Below, piece by piece: positions 20,126 to 28,567 of a stretch of DNA of 64,000 nucleotides. The position numbers and the translations under genes were made by a program. The DNA comes from Desulfovibrio inopinatus DSM 10711. GTDB taxonomy: Bacteria > Desulfobacterota > Desulfovibrionia > Desulfovibrionales > Desulfovibrionaceae. The notes beneath the pieces are model-generated. The model ran no database searches, was not told where the DNA came from, and was given only the letters and a program-made list of their open reading frames with translations. The DNA is taken from contig NZ_AUBP01000001.1 of the NCBI RefSeq assembly GCF_000429305.1, positions 248,001 to 312,000 on the forward strand, in the 5' to 3' direction. Within the stretch, counting starts at the first letter, position 1, and every line of letters begins with the position of its first letter.

Positions 20126-21679
20126 TTAATCAAACAGTGCAATAAATAATGCCGAAAGCAATGCTGTTGAATCCAATGTCTTCGTAGCGGTGAAGTCGGC
20201 AGCCCACACATTGCCGATAGACCAATAACTGGAATGTCCGGTCGTGACCTGTTGGTCTTCAAACGTATAGGTATCGGATTGCGCGTGGATGCTGACTGGA
20301 GAAGATGATGGAACGTTGACCAATGCAAATATGCCATTCTCATCGGTGATTGCTGTATATTGTCCGCCCCCACTGGCCGTTGCTGTTATGGCGACATTCT
20401 GCACTGGTGTTCCCAATGACGTTGTGACGCGTCCGCTAATGATTTCCCCTGTCCCGGTCGGGAAGACATTATACACAAGCGCGTCAACCGCTGTGTAATC
20501 GTATTGTGTCGTATCGATATCAGGAAGATTGTACCACACGTTGTCTGATCCTCCCCAACCCATATTCAGATGATGGTAGAGAACAGAAAGTTGATAACCA
20601 TACCCATCGCAGAGGACAGCATGTCCTCCTCCCGAACGGCGAATGCTGACAAGTGTCGGAAGTCTGGCATCACAATTGGTATTGAGGATCGTTTTGAGGT
20701 TGCTCCCAAAGTTATTTGAGTCATACGAGTAGACGGAATTCCCGTAACCGAAGATAGAGAGAAGCACATTGGAAGCGGTGTATATACTCGCGCTGGATGA
20801 ATATTCTCCGAAATTCATTTCTACAGACACCGCTGCATCATATGTCAATGCACCAATCGCTTGACGTTGTGTTTCAGTAATAGAAGAATCGGGCGAGAGT
20901 ACCATGTCGTCCCAGACATATGGTCCCCCGACACCGTCTCCCCCTCGCAACGTGAGCATTTCCGGCTGATCATCCACGGTCACGTCAAAACTACGAATCG
21001 GAATATCTGTCGTGGGATATTGGTGATATCGCATGAGTTGTGCCATGGCTGTCGCCACACATCCACAGACATAATTATTTGGTGTGTAATAATTGTAGAG
21101 AGGAACAAGTTTGTATGTAGAGTCCTCGTAAGCATATATTGTCGATTGCGACCATGTGGATTGAACAAACGACGCGACACGGAGATCTGTTGGATCGCTG
21201 TTGATCGTTCGTGAGGAAGGACTGAGTGCAGCGGATTGCAATGTTTTCCATAAGGGGTGAATGTATTTTTCTCGAAGAACGTTGCTTTGAGCAAACGCCA
21301 GCCGGTCTTGTATATCGTTGTGCAAGAAGATGAAGAGGGGATTGGTCGAATCGTCGTCAAATTGCGTCGCTTCAGGCAGCCATGCAATAATTGGAACGAG
21401 ACAATCATCGCCGGCAACGATGATGACGCCGTGTGGACTGAGCGTGACGACGTGATAGAGTACACGCCCTTGAGTATCTTGAAAGGACTGGACCTGTTGA
21501 GAAAGCTGATCGGTTGCAGCTCGGCCCAACGGTGTAGCGTCAAGATGAAGCCAGCCTTGTGCCACAATGCGAGCCATATCGGCTGAGATCGGTGCTGCAT
21601 GACACGGAAGGGAGCTTGCACATGAGAACAGGAGGAACACCAATATAAAATGTCGAAGCTTGTACAGCGTGCGATGCAT
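20126..21679 (-). CDS. secreted C10-family (streptopain-like) cysteine protease
   Basis: Exported papain-fold protease of MEROPS family C10. It has a signal peptide (about 1-28, ending CHA), a propeptide-like region (about 30-165), the catalytic Cys207 in CGCVATAMAQLMRYH, catalytic His353 in SGGGHAVLCDGYG, and the C10 motif NMGWGGSDN (about 372-380). Residues about 413-480 form a CarboxypepD_reg/CNA-B-like beta-sandwich (ISGRVTTSLGTPVQNV). All catalytic elements are present. In other bacteria C10 proteases degrade host or competitor proteins and are secreted as zymogens. Such a protease is unusual in an anaerobic respirer and may be acquired. Confidence 0.92.
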   Translation of the reverse strand: MHRTLYKLRHFILVFLLFSCASSLPCHAAPISADMARIVAQGWLHLDATPLGRAATDQLSQQVQSFQDTQGRVLYHVVTLSPHGVIIVAGDDCLVPIIAWLPEATQFDDDSTNPLFIFLHNDIQDRLAFAQSNVLREKYIHPLWKTLQSAALSPSSRTINSDPTDLRVASFVQSTWSQSTIYAYEDSTYKLVPLYNYYTPNNYVCGCVATAMAQLMRYHQYPTTDIPIRSFDVTVDDQPEMLTLRGGDGVGGPYVWDDMVLSPDSSITETQRQAIGALTYDAAVSVEMNFGEYSSSASIYTASNVLLSIFGYGNSVYSYDSNNFGSNLKTILNTNCDARLPTLVSIRRSGGGHAVLCDGYGYQLSVLYHHLNMGWGGSDNVWYNLPDIDTTQYDYTAVDALVYNVFPTGTGEIISGRVTTSLGTPVQNVAITATASGGGQYTAITDENGIFALVNVPSSSPVSIHAQSDTYTFEDQQVTTGHSSYWSIGNVWAADFTATKTLDSTALLSALFIALFD

Positions 21680-21711
21680 AGCGTATTGTTTCCTTTTGGT
21701 GCGAGGCCAAA

Positions 21712-22200
21712 CTAAGGGTTGCTGATGTGCTTTCTCAACAGATCATGTGCTTTCTTGGCTTCTGCGGTTTCCAACTCGCCAAGCTCTTCACGATCGATAT
21801 AGTGAATGGCACCACACGGGCACATCTCGACACAAGCTGGCAGCATGCCGAGGTGGCGTCGTTTGGCACATAAGTCACATTTTGCAATCATGACGCCTTT
21901 GTCGGTCTCAAGCAGGGCCGCGTAGGGGCAGGCTAACAGACAGTTGCGCGTCGTGCAGCCGCGGCACAGCATGGTTTGGAGAATGAGTGCACCGTCCTTA
22001 TCACGAACCAAGGCGCCTTTAGTGCAGGCCTTGGCGCATTTCGGATCCTCGCAGTGACGGCAGTACAGGGGAGCCATCATGCCCGATGTCGTGCGGACCA
22101 TGTGAATACGTGGCGTATCGTGAACAAACCGGCAGATGTATTCACATGTTTCGCAGCCAATACATTTTGAATAGTCAATAAAGAGCGTTTTCTGGGACAT
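21712..22200 (-). CDS. polyferredoxin-type 4Fe-4S electron-transfer subunit
   Basis: Soluble iron-sulfur protein of the HycB/CooF/DMSO-reductase-beta type. Four cysteine clusters are visible: CIGCETCEYIC, CRHCEDPKCAKAC, CRGCTTRNCLLAC and CDLCAKRRHLGMLPACVEMC, enough for four 4Fe-4S centres. The ATG at 22200 is preferred to a GTG four codons upstream. It follows the GltD-like flavoprotein on the same strand by 93 nt and is probably its redox partner, moving electrons between NAD(P)H and a ferredoxin pool or an oxidoreductase encoded elsewhere. Confidence 0.88.
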   Translation of the reverse strand: MSQKTLFIDYSKCIGCETCEYICRFVHDTPRIHMVRTTSGMMAPLYCRHCEDPKCAKACTKGALVRDKDGALILQTMLCRGCTTRNCLLACPYAALLETDKGVMIAKCDLCAKRRHLGMLPACVEMCPCGAIHYIDREELGELETAEAKKAHDLLRKHISNP

Positions 22201-22293
22201 AGTATTGCTCACTATAGAGAGTGATGAAAAAAGATCTCCAGTGGAATAAGGAGAGCATTTCTGTATGAATTTTTGAAATATGCTTCGAGTTTC

Positions 22294-23451
22294 TCATTTT
22301 CTTTTCGGCAATTGCGGGCGATCACGAAATTGTCCACCAGGAAAGCGATCGGCTTCGTCATTGATGCGTTCATTATCCTTGAATTCGCTTTCCCGTCCCA
22401 CAGCGTGCAGGTCAAGCCAGTTTGCCAAGGATCTACCCGCTCGAAGTCCCGAGTAAATTGCCTTGCCGATTTTGCTTGGTCCGGTCAGCGCATCACCGGC
22501 AACGAAGACGTTGTCGATAGCTGTCATGTGTAGCCAACGCACATCGCCTTTGCGTACATTCCCCAATCCCAATTCTTCGGCAAATGGAGGTGTTGAGACT
22601 TCGCCAAGAGCCGTAATAACAATATCGACAGGAAACGTGACCGTTTGTTCGCTCTCGGGAAGAGGTCGACGTTTGCCAAATTCGTCGGGTGGGCCCGCGG
22701 TTTTCTGGCTGAGTTCAATGGCTTCGACGTGTGTGTTACCCAGAATGCGCAAGGGCGTCATATATTCATGCCAGAGGACACCGAGCTCTTGGAGTTGATC
22801 GATTTCATGGGAGCCACATGGGGCTTCCGCTTTTGTACGTCGGTAAAGATGATGCACCGTACCCGCTCCAAGACGAATCGCTTCAGCGGCAGCGTCGACC
22901 GCTGAATGACCAGCGCCGATAACGGCCACAGTCTTGCCGCAAATATCGGGCATGTGGACGCGGTCGGTGTTGTAATGGGCGGCGCGAATAGGAAAAAGAA
23001 AACGGAGACTGGTAAACACCTCGGGAAGGTTTTCTCCTTCAATACCGAGTGTTTTGGATTTCCATGCACCGGTGGCAATCATAATCGCGTCGAAGCGTGT
23101 CACAAGATCGCGCAGTCCAATGACATCGGCAGTAAAATGGTCGCCTTCTTCGTCGTGCATAGGGGCGCTGCAACAGATTTTGGCGTTTTGATGAAAGTTG
23201 ACGCCAAACTGTTTAGACATATTTTTGACCCCGCGGTCGATTCGTTCGGAAGAAATTCGGCTGCTCGGAATGCCGAAAAGCATGAGTCCTCCAGGCTTGG
23301 GCAGTTTGTCATAAACGTCGACTTGGTACCCTAAGCATGAAAGATATCCGGCCGCGGCCAAACCGGATGGACCGGCTCCGATAACGGCTACGCTTCGATT
23401 TTGCGGCATAGTGGGTGAAGCGCAAAGAAAATTGAAATTCATGGCATCCAT
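22294..23451 (-). CDS. GltD-like NAD(P)H:ferredoxin/FAD oxidoreductase
   Basis: Flavoprotein related to the small subunit of glutamate synthase and to NfnB-type reductases, 385 aa. It has an FAD-binding site VIGAGPSGLAAAGYL (about 23-37), a GG-motif PGGLMLFGIP, an NAD(P)-binding site VIGAGHSAVDAAAEA, and a C-terminal FAD motif VFVAGDALTGPSKIGKA. There is no N-terminal Fe-S domain; the adjacent polyferredoxin may replace it. AAGGAGG precedes the ATG. It probably transfers electrons between NAD(P)H and that ferredoxin. It is unlikely to be true GltD because no large glutamate synthase subunit is nearby. Confidence 0.87.
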   Translation of the reverse strand: MDAMNFNFLCASPTMPQNRSVAVIGAGPSGLAAAGYLSCLGYQVDVYDKLPKPGGLMLFGIPSSRISSERIDRGVKNMSKQFGVNFHQNAKICCSAPMHDEEGDHFTADVIGLRDLVTRFDAIMIATGAWKSKTLGIEGENLPEVFTSLRFLFPIRAAHYNTDRVHMPDICGKTVAVIGAGHSAVDAAAEAIRLGAGTVHHLYRRTKAEAPCGSHEIDQLQELGVLWHEYMTPLRILGNTHVEAIELSQKTAGPPDEFGKRRPLPESEQTVTFPVDIVITALGEVSTPPFAEELGLGNVRKGDVRWLHMTAIDNVFVAGDALTGPSKIGKAIYSGLRAGRSLANWLDLHAVGRESEFKDNERINDEADRFPGGQFRDRPQLPKRK

Positions 23452-23678
23452 ACCAGACCTCCTTCATGTCAAAACAAAGAAACCATAACAAATTGAAGTC
23501 ATGAGGCAAAATTGAAAAAATGACGTCCAATGTGAGAGCGATTCCGTTTTGGGAGACTCTCTTTTGGTTTTTTCGCAGCTATGGCATAGCCTGCTCATCA
23601 ACAAAGAGCGACAATAACGCATGATGCGTGAGAATGGAGCCTGGTGTTCCAAGAGCGTTTAATCAAAAAGGAAGGGGC

Positions 23679-24329
23679 ATGAAAGAAATTGATGTGACGA
23701 CCTGGCCCAGGAAATCAATATATGATTTTTTTCGGCAATTAGCTCATCCGCAGTATAGTTTGACTGTCAATCTTGATGCTCACGCCGTCATGACGGTTGC
23801 CAAACCGGCCGGCGTCAGACCGTTTCAAGCGGTATTATACGCTATTATGGAAGCCGCGAATGCCGTTCCGGAAATGCGGCAACGCATGCGGGACAATGGA
23901 CAACGCGTTGTGGAACATGATCGGATTCATCCGGGAATTACCGCACCCATTTCCGGGGATCGTTTTGCGTTCTGTTGCTTCGACCATGACCCTGATTGGA
24001 ATGTCTTTCAGCCACGCTGCGCACACGCGATGGAGGAAGCGCAACAACAAACTGAACTCTATAATTGCGGGATGGGCCGTGATGATTATCTTTATCTGAG
24101 TTGCGCACCTTGGACCGTGTTTACGAGTCTGCATCAGGTGTATGGTGATGCCGGTGATTGTGCTCCCCGTGTTGTGTGGGGAAAGATTCATCAAGACAAT
24201 GGGAAATGGTTGGTTCCTGTTGCAGTCCAGGCGCACCATGCCTTGGTTGATGGACTCCATGTTGCGCGGTTTCATGAATATCTTCAGGAACAACTTGACG
24301 CTTGGAGCTCACCCCCGAGAACCGTTTGA
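23679..24329 (+). CDS. chloramphenicol acetyltransferase-family protein (CatA-like)
   Basis: Acetyl-CoA-dependent O-acetyltransferase of the trimeric CAT fold, 216 aa. It has the catalytic HHALVDG motif (about 186-192), the CAT signature SCAPWTVFTS in mid-sequence, and the N-terminal WPRKSIYDFF motif that matches the CAT WxRKxHFxxF region. The ATG at 23679 follows AAGGAAGG; an upstream in-frame start lacks a ribosome-binding site. It may inactivate chloramphenicol or another hydroxylated substrate; sequence alone cannot tell a resistance enzyme from a chromosomal homologue. No mobile-element signature surrounds it. The CAP protein starts 27 nt downstream. Confidence 0.88.
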   Translation: MKEIDVTTWPRKSIYDFFRQLAHPQYSLTVNLDAHAVMTVAKPAGVRPFQAVLYAIMEAANAVPEMRQRMRDNGQRVVEHDRIHPGITAPISGDRFAFCCFDHDPDWNVFQPRCAHAMEEAQQQTELYNCGMGRDDYLYLSCAPWTVFTSLHQVYGDAGDCAPRVVWGKIHQDNGKWLVPVAVQAHHALVDGLHVARFHEYLQEQLDAWSSPPRTV

Positions 24330-24356
24330 TGTGTTACTTTTGAAGGAGAACGGTAA

Positions 24357-25490
24357 ATGCAGTTGAAGTATATAATGGCAGTCTTTGCATGGTGTTTAGG
24401 AGTGTGGATGCCTGGCTTGCCGGCATGGGCACAAGAACAACCCGAGCCCGATCCGCCATATCTGGAAAATCCCGAGACAGGCCCATCACGAAGTGTTCGA
24501 CTTGGAGGAACACGTGCTCCTTCTACCGAATGGACCTATCATAAGACGGCTGACGGCAGTCATCCCGACGGCAACGAACAGCAAATGCTCTGGTTGTTGA
24601 ATCGTGCTCGATCCAATCCCACACAGGAAGGCGTGTTCCTTGCTAATACCGGCAACGCTGACGTGATATCCAGCATAAATTATTTTAACGTCAATATTGG
24701 AGTCATGCAGTCTGAATTCGCCGCATTGCCACAAAAAGGGCCCGCGGCGTTTGACAATCGTTTATACCAGGCCGCGTATGAGCACAGCCTTGATCTTATC
24801 GCCCGTGATGCACAAGATCATACCGGTCAATTTGAGTTGGTGACGGCCTCGGGGTTTCCGTGGGCAGCTATTGGAGGAAATGTTTTTTCCTACGCCGATG
24901 GACCTGTCTACGCCCATGCCGGTTTCAATATTGATTGGGGTGGAAACGATGGCACAGGCATGCAAACCGGACGAGGGCATAGAAAGAATAAAATGAGTAG
25001 CGCCGGGGATTTGTTTAATGTCGGCATTGCCATGGTGCCTGTCACCGAATCCGGCAAGAGTGTTGGCCCCAACGTGGTGACGGAAAATTATTGCAAAGCG
25101 TGGACGACGTCATCGTCGTTCAATACGTTTATTGTCGGAACGGTGTGGACCGATGCAAACGGCAATGATGTCTACGATCCCGGCGAAGGCATCGCCGGCG
25201 TGAGTGTGACGCCCGACACCGGAACATATTATGCTGTCACTGGTGATGCCGGGGGATATGCTGTTCCTGTTGATATAGGGAGTTATCAGGTGACATTTGC
25301 CGGTGCAGGATTGGCACAGGCTACGTTTTCCGCCAATGTTGTCAGCCAGTCCGTTCTGCTCGACTACAAGGACCCTGATCCGGAACCGACACCGACACCG
25401 ACTCCAACGCCGACTCCAACGCCAACGCCGACAGTGACGCCGAATGTTGTGGCACCATTGTTGCCGATATTGTTGGAGAATGAGAATTAG
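24357..25490 (+). CDS. secreted CAP (SCP/PR1-like) domain protein
   Basis: Exported protein of 377 aa with a signal peptide ending PAWAQ. The CAP/SCP domain spans about 75-255 (MLWLLNRARSNP, HSLDLIARDAQDHTGQ, GGNVFSY, GRGHRKNKM). An SdrD/CNA-B-like beta domain covers about 260-330 (DANGNDVYDPGEGIAGV). A Thr-Pro repeat follows at about 342-360, then a short hydrophobic tail (VVAPLLPILL). The Thr-Pro stalk and tail look like a surface display or spacer region. Bacterial CAP proteins have varied and mostly unknown roles. A strong ribosome-binding site AAGGAG precedes the ATG. Confidence 0.9.
   Translation: MQLKYIMAVFAWCLGVWMPGLPAWAQEQPEPDPPYLENPETGPSRSVRLGGTRAPSTEWTYHKTADGSHPDGNEQQMLWLLNRARSNPTQEGVFLANTGNADVISSINYFNVNIGVMQSEFAALPQKGPAAFDNRLYQAAYEHSLDLIARDAQDHTGQFELVTASGFPWAAIGGNVFSYADGPVYAHAGFNIDWGGNDGTGMQTGRGHRKNKMSSAGDLFNVGIAMVPVTESGKSVGPNVVTENYCKAWTTSSSFNTFIVGTVWTDANGNDVYDPGEGIAGVSVTPDTGTYYAVTGDAGGYAVPVDIGSYQVTFAGAGLAQATFSANVVSQSVLLDYKDPDPEPTPTPTPTPTPTPTPTVTPNVVAPLLPILLENEN
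25384..25440 (+). repeat. hexanucleotide minisatellite coding Thr-Pro repeat
   Basis: Degenerate tandem 6-nt units (CCGACA, CCGACT, CCAACG) near the 3' end of the CAP-protein gene encode a run of Pro-Thr dipeptides. The unit length preserves the frame, so slippage would alter stalk length only. Confidence 0.85.
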
Positions 25491-25505
25491 CTGTTGAAGA
25501 AGAAA

Positions 25506-25530
25506 AAAGGCCGGGCATGCCCCGGCCTTT
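25506..25530. terminator. bidirectional intrinsic terminator
   Basis: A perfect 10-bp stem AAAGGCCGGG/CCCGGCCTTT with a 5-nt loop, flanked by A-rich and T-rich sequence. It serves the convergent CAP-protein and lipoprotein genes. Confidence 0.85.
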
Positions 25531-25556
25531 CATTTGGAATGTATTAAGAAGAAAGA

Positions 25557-25808
25557 TTACTCTTTTTTCCCTTGCATTTCTTGCATCGTTTCGTCGATTT
25601 TTTCGCCAGCCTTTTCCGCGGGGCCTTTTTCCCCGGTCAGATCTTTCTGGATGTCCTTGGCTGTTTCTTGGGCTTGATCCATGGTTTGATCGATCTTTTT
25701 GCCCATTTCTTCAGCCGGCCCTTCTTTCTTTTCGTCACTGCACGCCGCAAGGCTGAGCGCCAAGATGAGGCCAATGGCGAACACGGCAAGTCGTTTCAGT
25801 ATGGTCAT
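25557..25808 (-). CDS. small helical lipoprotein
   Basis: Predicted 83-residue lipoprotein. The signal peptide is MTILKRLAVFAIGLILALS with lipobox LAAC. The mature part is highly charged, Lys/Glu/Gln-rich and helical, and holds an internal duplication (GPAEEMGKKIDQTMDQAQ and GPAEKAGEKIDETMQEMQ), each unit about 20-22 residues. The ATG at 25808 follows AAGGAGG. It resembles small LEA- or apolipoprotein-like stress lipoproteins in composition, but no family can be named. Confidence 0.8.
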   Translation of the reverse strand: MTILKRLAVFAIGLILALSLAACSDEKKEGPAEEMGKKIDQTMDQAQETAKDIQKDLTGEKGPAEKAGEKIDETMQEMQGKKE

Positions 25809-26106
25809 GGTTTCCTCCTTGATGTTTTTGGGGGAGATATGTTCTTTCCCCAAAGAACAAGCGCAATATGCGTATGGCATTGACCAATGCTCCTTGTACC
25901 TTGGTTTTCAGAAAGGTCAAGCCGACGATGAAGAAAAAAATACTGTCTCACCGGTGGGATATCGGAAAGAGGTAAGTTTTTCTTTCATATGATTATACGA
26001 GATCTGTTGCAGCTTTGTCTTGTATTGCTTGGTGTTATGAGCAGTTTTGACTTCCTCGCCAAAACACTGCACAACACGTCCAATTTCCCACGCAAGGAGC
26101 TTTGGC

Positions 26107-27297
26107 ATGTCTCAGAAATTTTTGTTTCTCTTGGCTGATGGAATGGGGGACTGGCCCATAGAGTCGTTATCCGGAAAAACGCCGCTTGAAGTAGCAAAGA
26201 CTCCGGTTATGGACCGTTTGGCCAAAGAGGGTGTGGTGGGCACCTGTGCAACGATTCCCGAGACCATGCCGCCGGGGTCGGATGTCGCCAATATGGCATT
26301 GTTGGGATTTAATCCCGAGACCTACCACACCGGTCGAGGCCCCATTGAAGCGGCCGCCCAAGGGCTTGAACTTAAAGAAGACGATGTTGTTTGGCGTACG
26401 AATCTCGTCACCATCGATAATTTTGGTCCGGATGGAATCATGCGCGATTACTCCGGTGGACACATCCACACAGAAACGTCGCGTGTGCTCGTGAACGCTG
26501 TGGCAAATGCATGTGGTTCCGAGACCTTCGAGTTTATTCCGGGGGTGCAGTACCGACACCTTCTCGTGCAAAAGGGCGGCGCATCGGCACCGGAAGCGCA
26601 GTTTGATATTCGGCCGCCGCATGACATTACGGATCAACCTATTGATCGTGATTACGCGGTATATGCGCAAAGTCCTCGTTTGCTTGCGTATCTCAACTGC
26701 GCTGCGAGCGTTTTGGCCGAGCACTCCGATGCTGGAGCCGTGACAAACTTATGGCCATGGGGACAAGGCAAGGCCTTGCGATTGCCGCAGTTTGCGGACT
26801 TGTTTGGTCGTCGTAGTGCGGTCATTTCGGCGGTCGATCTTATTAAAGGACTTGGCCGAGCCGCGGGAATGGATGTGATTGATATTCCCGGCGCGACAGG
26901 ACTGCTTGATACGAATTATCAAGGCAAGGTCGATGCGGCCATATCTTTTTTGAATGGCGGGGGAGACTTTGTTTTTGTTCACCTGGAAGGACCGGATGAG
27001 TGCGGCCATGGTGGGCAGATTGAGGACAAGATCGAGTCAATTGCTCGGTTCGATAAATTGGTGGCGGCACCATTGAGCGAAGCCTTTCCCGATGCCGCCG
27101 TGCTCGTATGCTGCGATCATTTTACCCCCATTGCCGTGAAAACACATACGAAAGACCCGGTACCGTTTTTCTTGCACGCTAAGGGCCTGCCTGCTTCCGG
27201 TGTGTCGGCATTCACGGAACGCACGGCACAAGAAACCGGTCTCCATATCGACAAGGGATATGAATTGTTACCGTATGCATTTTCGCAAATTGGATAA
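26107..27297 (+). CDS. apgM: cofactor-independent phosphoglycerate mutase, archaeal type (ApgM)
   Basis: Glycolytic or gluconeogenic enzyme interconverting 3- and 2-phosphoglycerate. 396 aa with the alkaline-phosphatase-superfamily metal site: FLLADGMGDWP at the N-terminus, the catalytic serine in PPGSDVANMALLGF followed by GRGPIEAAAQG, and C-terminal VHLEGPDECGHGG and CCDHFTPI. The ATG at 26107 is chosen for its AAGGAG ribosome-binding site. The gene stands alone and ends at a strong terminator. Confidence 0.95.
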   Translation: MSQKFLFLLADGMGDWPIESLSGKTPLEVAKTPVMDRLAKEGVVGTCATIPETMPPGSDVANMALLGFNPETYHTGRGPIEAAAQGLELKEDDVVWRTNLVTIDNFGPDGIMRDYSGGHIHTETSRVLVNAVANACGSETFEFIPGVQYRHLLVQKGGASAPEAQFDIRPPHDITDQPIDRDYAVYAQSPRLLAYLNCAASVLAEHSDAGAVTNLWPWGQGKALRLPQFADLFGRRSAVISAVDLIKGLGRAAGMDVIDIPGATGLLDTNYQGKVDAAISFLNGGGDFVFVHLEGPDECGHGGQIEDKIESIARFDKLVAAPLSEAFPDAAVLVCCDHFTPIAVKTHTKDPVPFFLHAKGLPASGVSAFTERTAQETGLHIDKGYELLPYAFSQIG

Positions 27298-27325
27298 TGT
27301 ACCGGTGAAAATACACGCTCAAAGG

Positions 27326-27358
27326 GCCATGATCGTTTCATGATCGTGGCTTTTTTTT
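27326..27358 (+). terminator. intrinsic terminator of apgM
   Basis: A 9-bp stem with one G-U pair (arms from 27326 and to 27350) followed directly by eight T residues at 27351-27358. Confidence 0.88.
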
Positions 27359-27728
27359 ATGGAAGAAAGCTTTTCAAGAAATCCCAAAACGAACTGACTG
27401 GAACGGGGTGCCAATTCACATACGACGAGAAAACGTATAGCAACAAAACAAACAGGCATCCGGCTATACCAATGATGTTGGCTTGGCGTTTGATGAAACG
27501 TTGACGTGTATGAAGAACACTTGCTCGTGCACGCTCATGAAGAGCCCGTCGTTCCCGAGGGGAGAGTGATCGCCCGGGGTACGCGCGGTTCAAATATTCG
27601 CGCATCCGGTCTTCATTGGTGAGCCCGAGCAAGAACATATCGTTTTTCAAAACGAGCCAATAGTACGTAAAGAAAAGACACGCATAGATGATGCCCAGGA
27701 AGACCAGGGCGCGCCAGGATATCGTCAT
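27357..27728 (-). CDS. two-TM membrane protein of unknown function
   Basis: 123-residue predicted inner-membrane protein. TM1 is near residues 5-27 (ALVFLGIIYACLFFTYYWLV) and TM2 near 84-104 (IIGIAGCLFVLLLYVFS). They are separated by a basic cytoplasmic-type loop rich in Arg (PRERRALHERARASVLHTRQRF). The ATG at 27728 follows AGAGGCG. The stop codon lies inside the T-tract of the apgM terminator. No family recognised. Confidence 0.7.
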   Translation of the reverse strand: MTISWRALVFLGIIYACLFFTYYWLVLKNDMFLLGLTNEDRMREYLNRAYPGRSLSPRERRALHERARASVLHTRQRFIKRQANIIGIAGCLFVLLLYVFSSYVNWHPVPVSSFWDFLKSFLP

Positions 27729-27850
27729 AAGTTCGCCTCTACAGCATGCATTTGGCAACTTCAAGACATTCTTCCAAGGATTTCTCAACGTTATTTGCTT
27801 GTATTATATTGATCTGCATTTCCTACAAGCGATTTTTATTCTTTTTCTCA

Positions 27851-27871
27851 AATTCGCCTGTCCCTTTTTCC
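27851..27871 (+). repeat. dispersed copy of the RAYT end sequence
   Basis: AATTCGCCTGTCCC followed by a T/C tract. The same core bounds the tyrosine transposase element at 35.3-36.5 kb and recurs near 40.6 and 48.0 kb. Confidence 0.65.
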
Positions 27872-28036
27872 CATATATTTTCGTAAGCCAAAGCTGATAC
27901 TTCCAGTTATTTAAAACTCGGATGACAGCGTCAGCGAGACCGAGCAAAATAGTGTGTAGTTGAAGGAATATACCGGAATCTGACGGCGATATACATCATG
28001 TCCTCGAAATTCGACTCATTCCATGAGAGAAAATAG

Positions 28037-28135
28037 AAAAAAGAAGGGCTGTGTTTCCGCTTAACACAGCCCTTCACAACGGGAATATAACCTAAAACCG
28101 AAGAGGAGTAAGACTAAAGGCAACCCAAATGAATA
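28037..28135 (-). ncRNA. putative Fur-controlled small RNA, copy A
   Basis: Predicted transcript of about 100 nt without a credible open reading frame. It runs from a TTGACT-17nt-TATTGA promoter whose -10 region overlaps a Fur-like box, through a pyrimidine-rich single-stranded stretch that includes ACTCCTCTT (complementary to a Shine-Dalgarno core), to a perfect 13-bp terminator hairpin (arms 28043-28055 and 28063-28075) followed by six T on the minus strand. A second, homologous unit lies about 220 nt away on the same strand. The pattern matches a trans-acting iron-responsive sRNA; that function is inference. Confidence 0.5.
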
Positions 28136-28170
28136 AGATTATCAATATCAATGAAATTTCGTTGAGTCAA
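28131..28170 (-). promoter_or_regulatory. promoter and Fur-like box of copy A
   Basis: On the minus strand TTGACT (28165-28170) and TATTGA (28142-28147) are separated by 17 nt. The 19-mer at 28131-28149 matches the Fur consensus GATAATGATAATCATTATC at about 14-15 positions and covers the -10 region, as expected for repression. Confidence 0.5.
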
Positions 28171-28261
28171 CATAGAATCAGAAAAAACACTGTGAAATAT
28201 CCGTGATGGCAAAAAACACCGAGCGAGCGTTGTCGTGAGCATCATCCCCGCCATGTGCTGT

Positions 28262-28353
28262 AAAAAGAGGGGGCCGTGTCCTCGCATAACACGGCCCCCT
28301 ATAACAGAAACCCAAATCGAAAGAGCAATAACCAAAGAAGTTCCCAATGAACA
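28262..28353 (-). ncRNA. putative Fur-controlled small RNA, copy B
   Basis: Homologue of copy A, about 92 nt. It keeps the promoter/Fur-like box, the TTCATTNGG 5' start, the CU-rich middle and a perfect 12-bp terminator hairpin (arms 28268-28279 and 28289-28300) followed by CTCTTTTT on the minus strand. The stem bases differ from copy A but remain paired: compensatory change, which argues for selection on RNA structure rather than a recent duplication. Confidence 0.5.
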
Positions 28354-28389
28354 AGATAATCAATATCAATAAAAACTCCAGAGAGTCAA
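28349..28389 (-). promoter_or_regulatory. promoter and Fur-like box of copy B
   Basis: TTGACT (28384-28389) and TATTGA (28360-28365), 18 nt apart on the minus strand. The 19-mer at 28349-28367 matches the Fur consensus at about 14-15 positions. Layout is the same as copy A. Confidence 0.5.
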
Positions 28390-28497
28390 CACGTATCTAG
28401 TCATAATGTTTAATTGTGCGAGATATGTTCAAGTAAGTTCTTTCTATGGCGGAAGGTCTGTGAAGGATTCAACGTTTGCCTGTCCCCTGGTATTGTG

Positions 28498-28528
28498 AAG
28501 GAAGGCTTTTCTCGAAAGAGCCTTCCTT
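28498..28528 (-). terminator. hairpin downstream of the amino-acid ABC operon
   Basis: Arms AAGGAAGGCT and AGCCTTCCTT pair perfectly and inner T/G-A pairs can extend the stem. It lies 40 nt after the last permease stop. No long T-tract follows, so this may be an RNA-stabilising or weak terminator. Confidence 0.5.
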
Positions 28529-28567
28529 GTGCGGGCAGAAGAGATAAGGGCGTGCCCTTGTACATAT

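Noticed and set aside
22294-23451. Flavoprotein as true glutamate synthase small subunit (gltD)
   Set aside because: No large subunit nearby and it lacks the N-terminal Fe-S domain; a ferredoxin-linked reductase is more likely.
28474-28490. Possible further copy of the RAYT end sequence (GCCTGTCCCC)
   Set aside because: Only the ten-base core matches, without AATT or T tract; likely chance.
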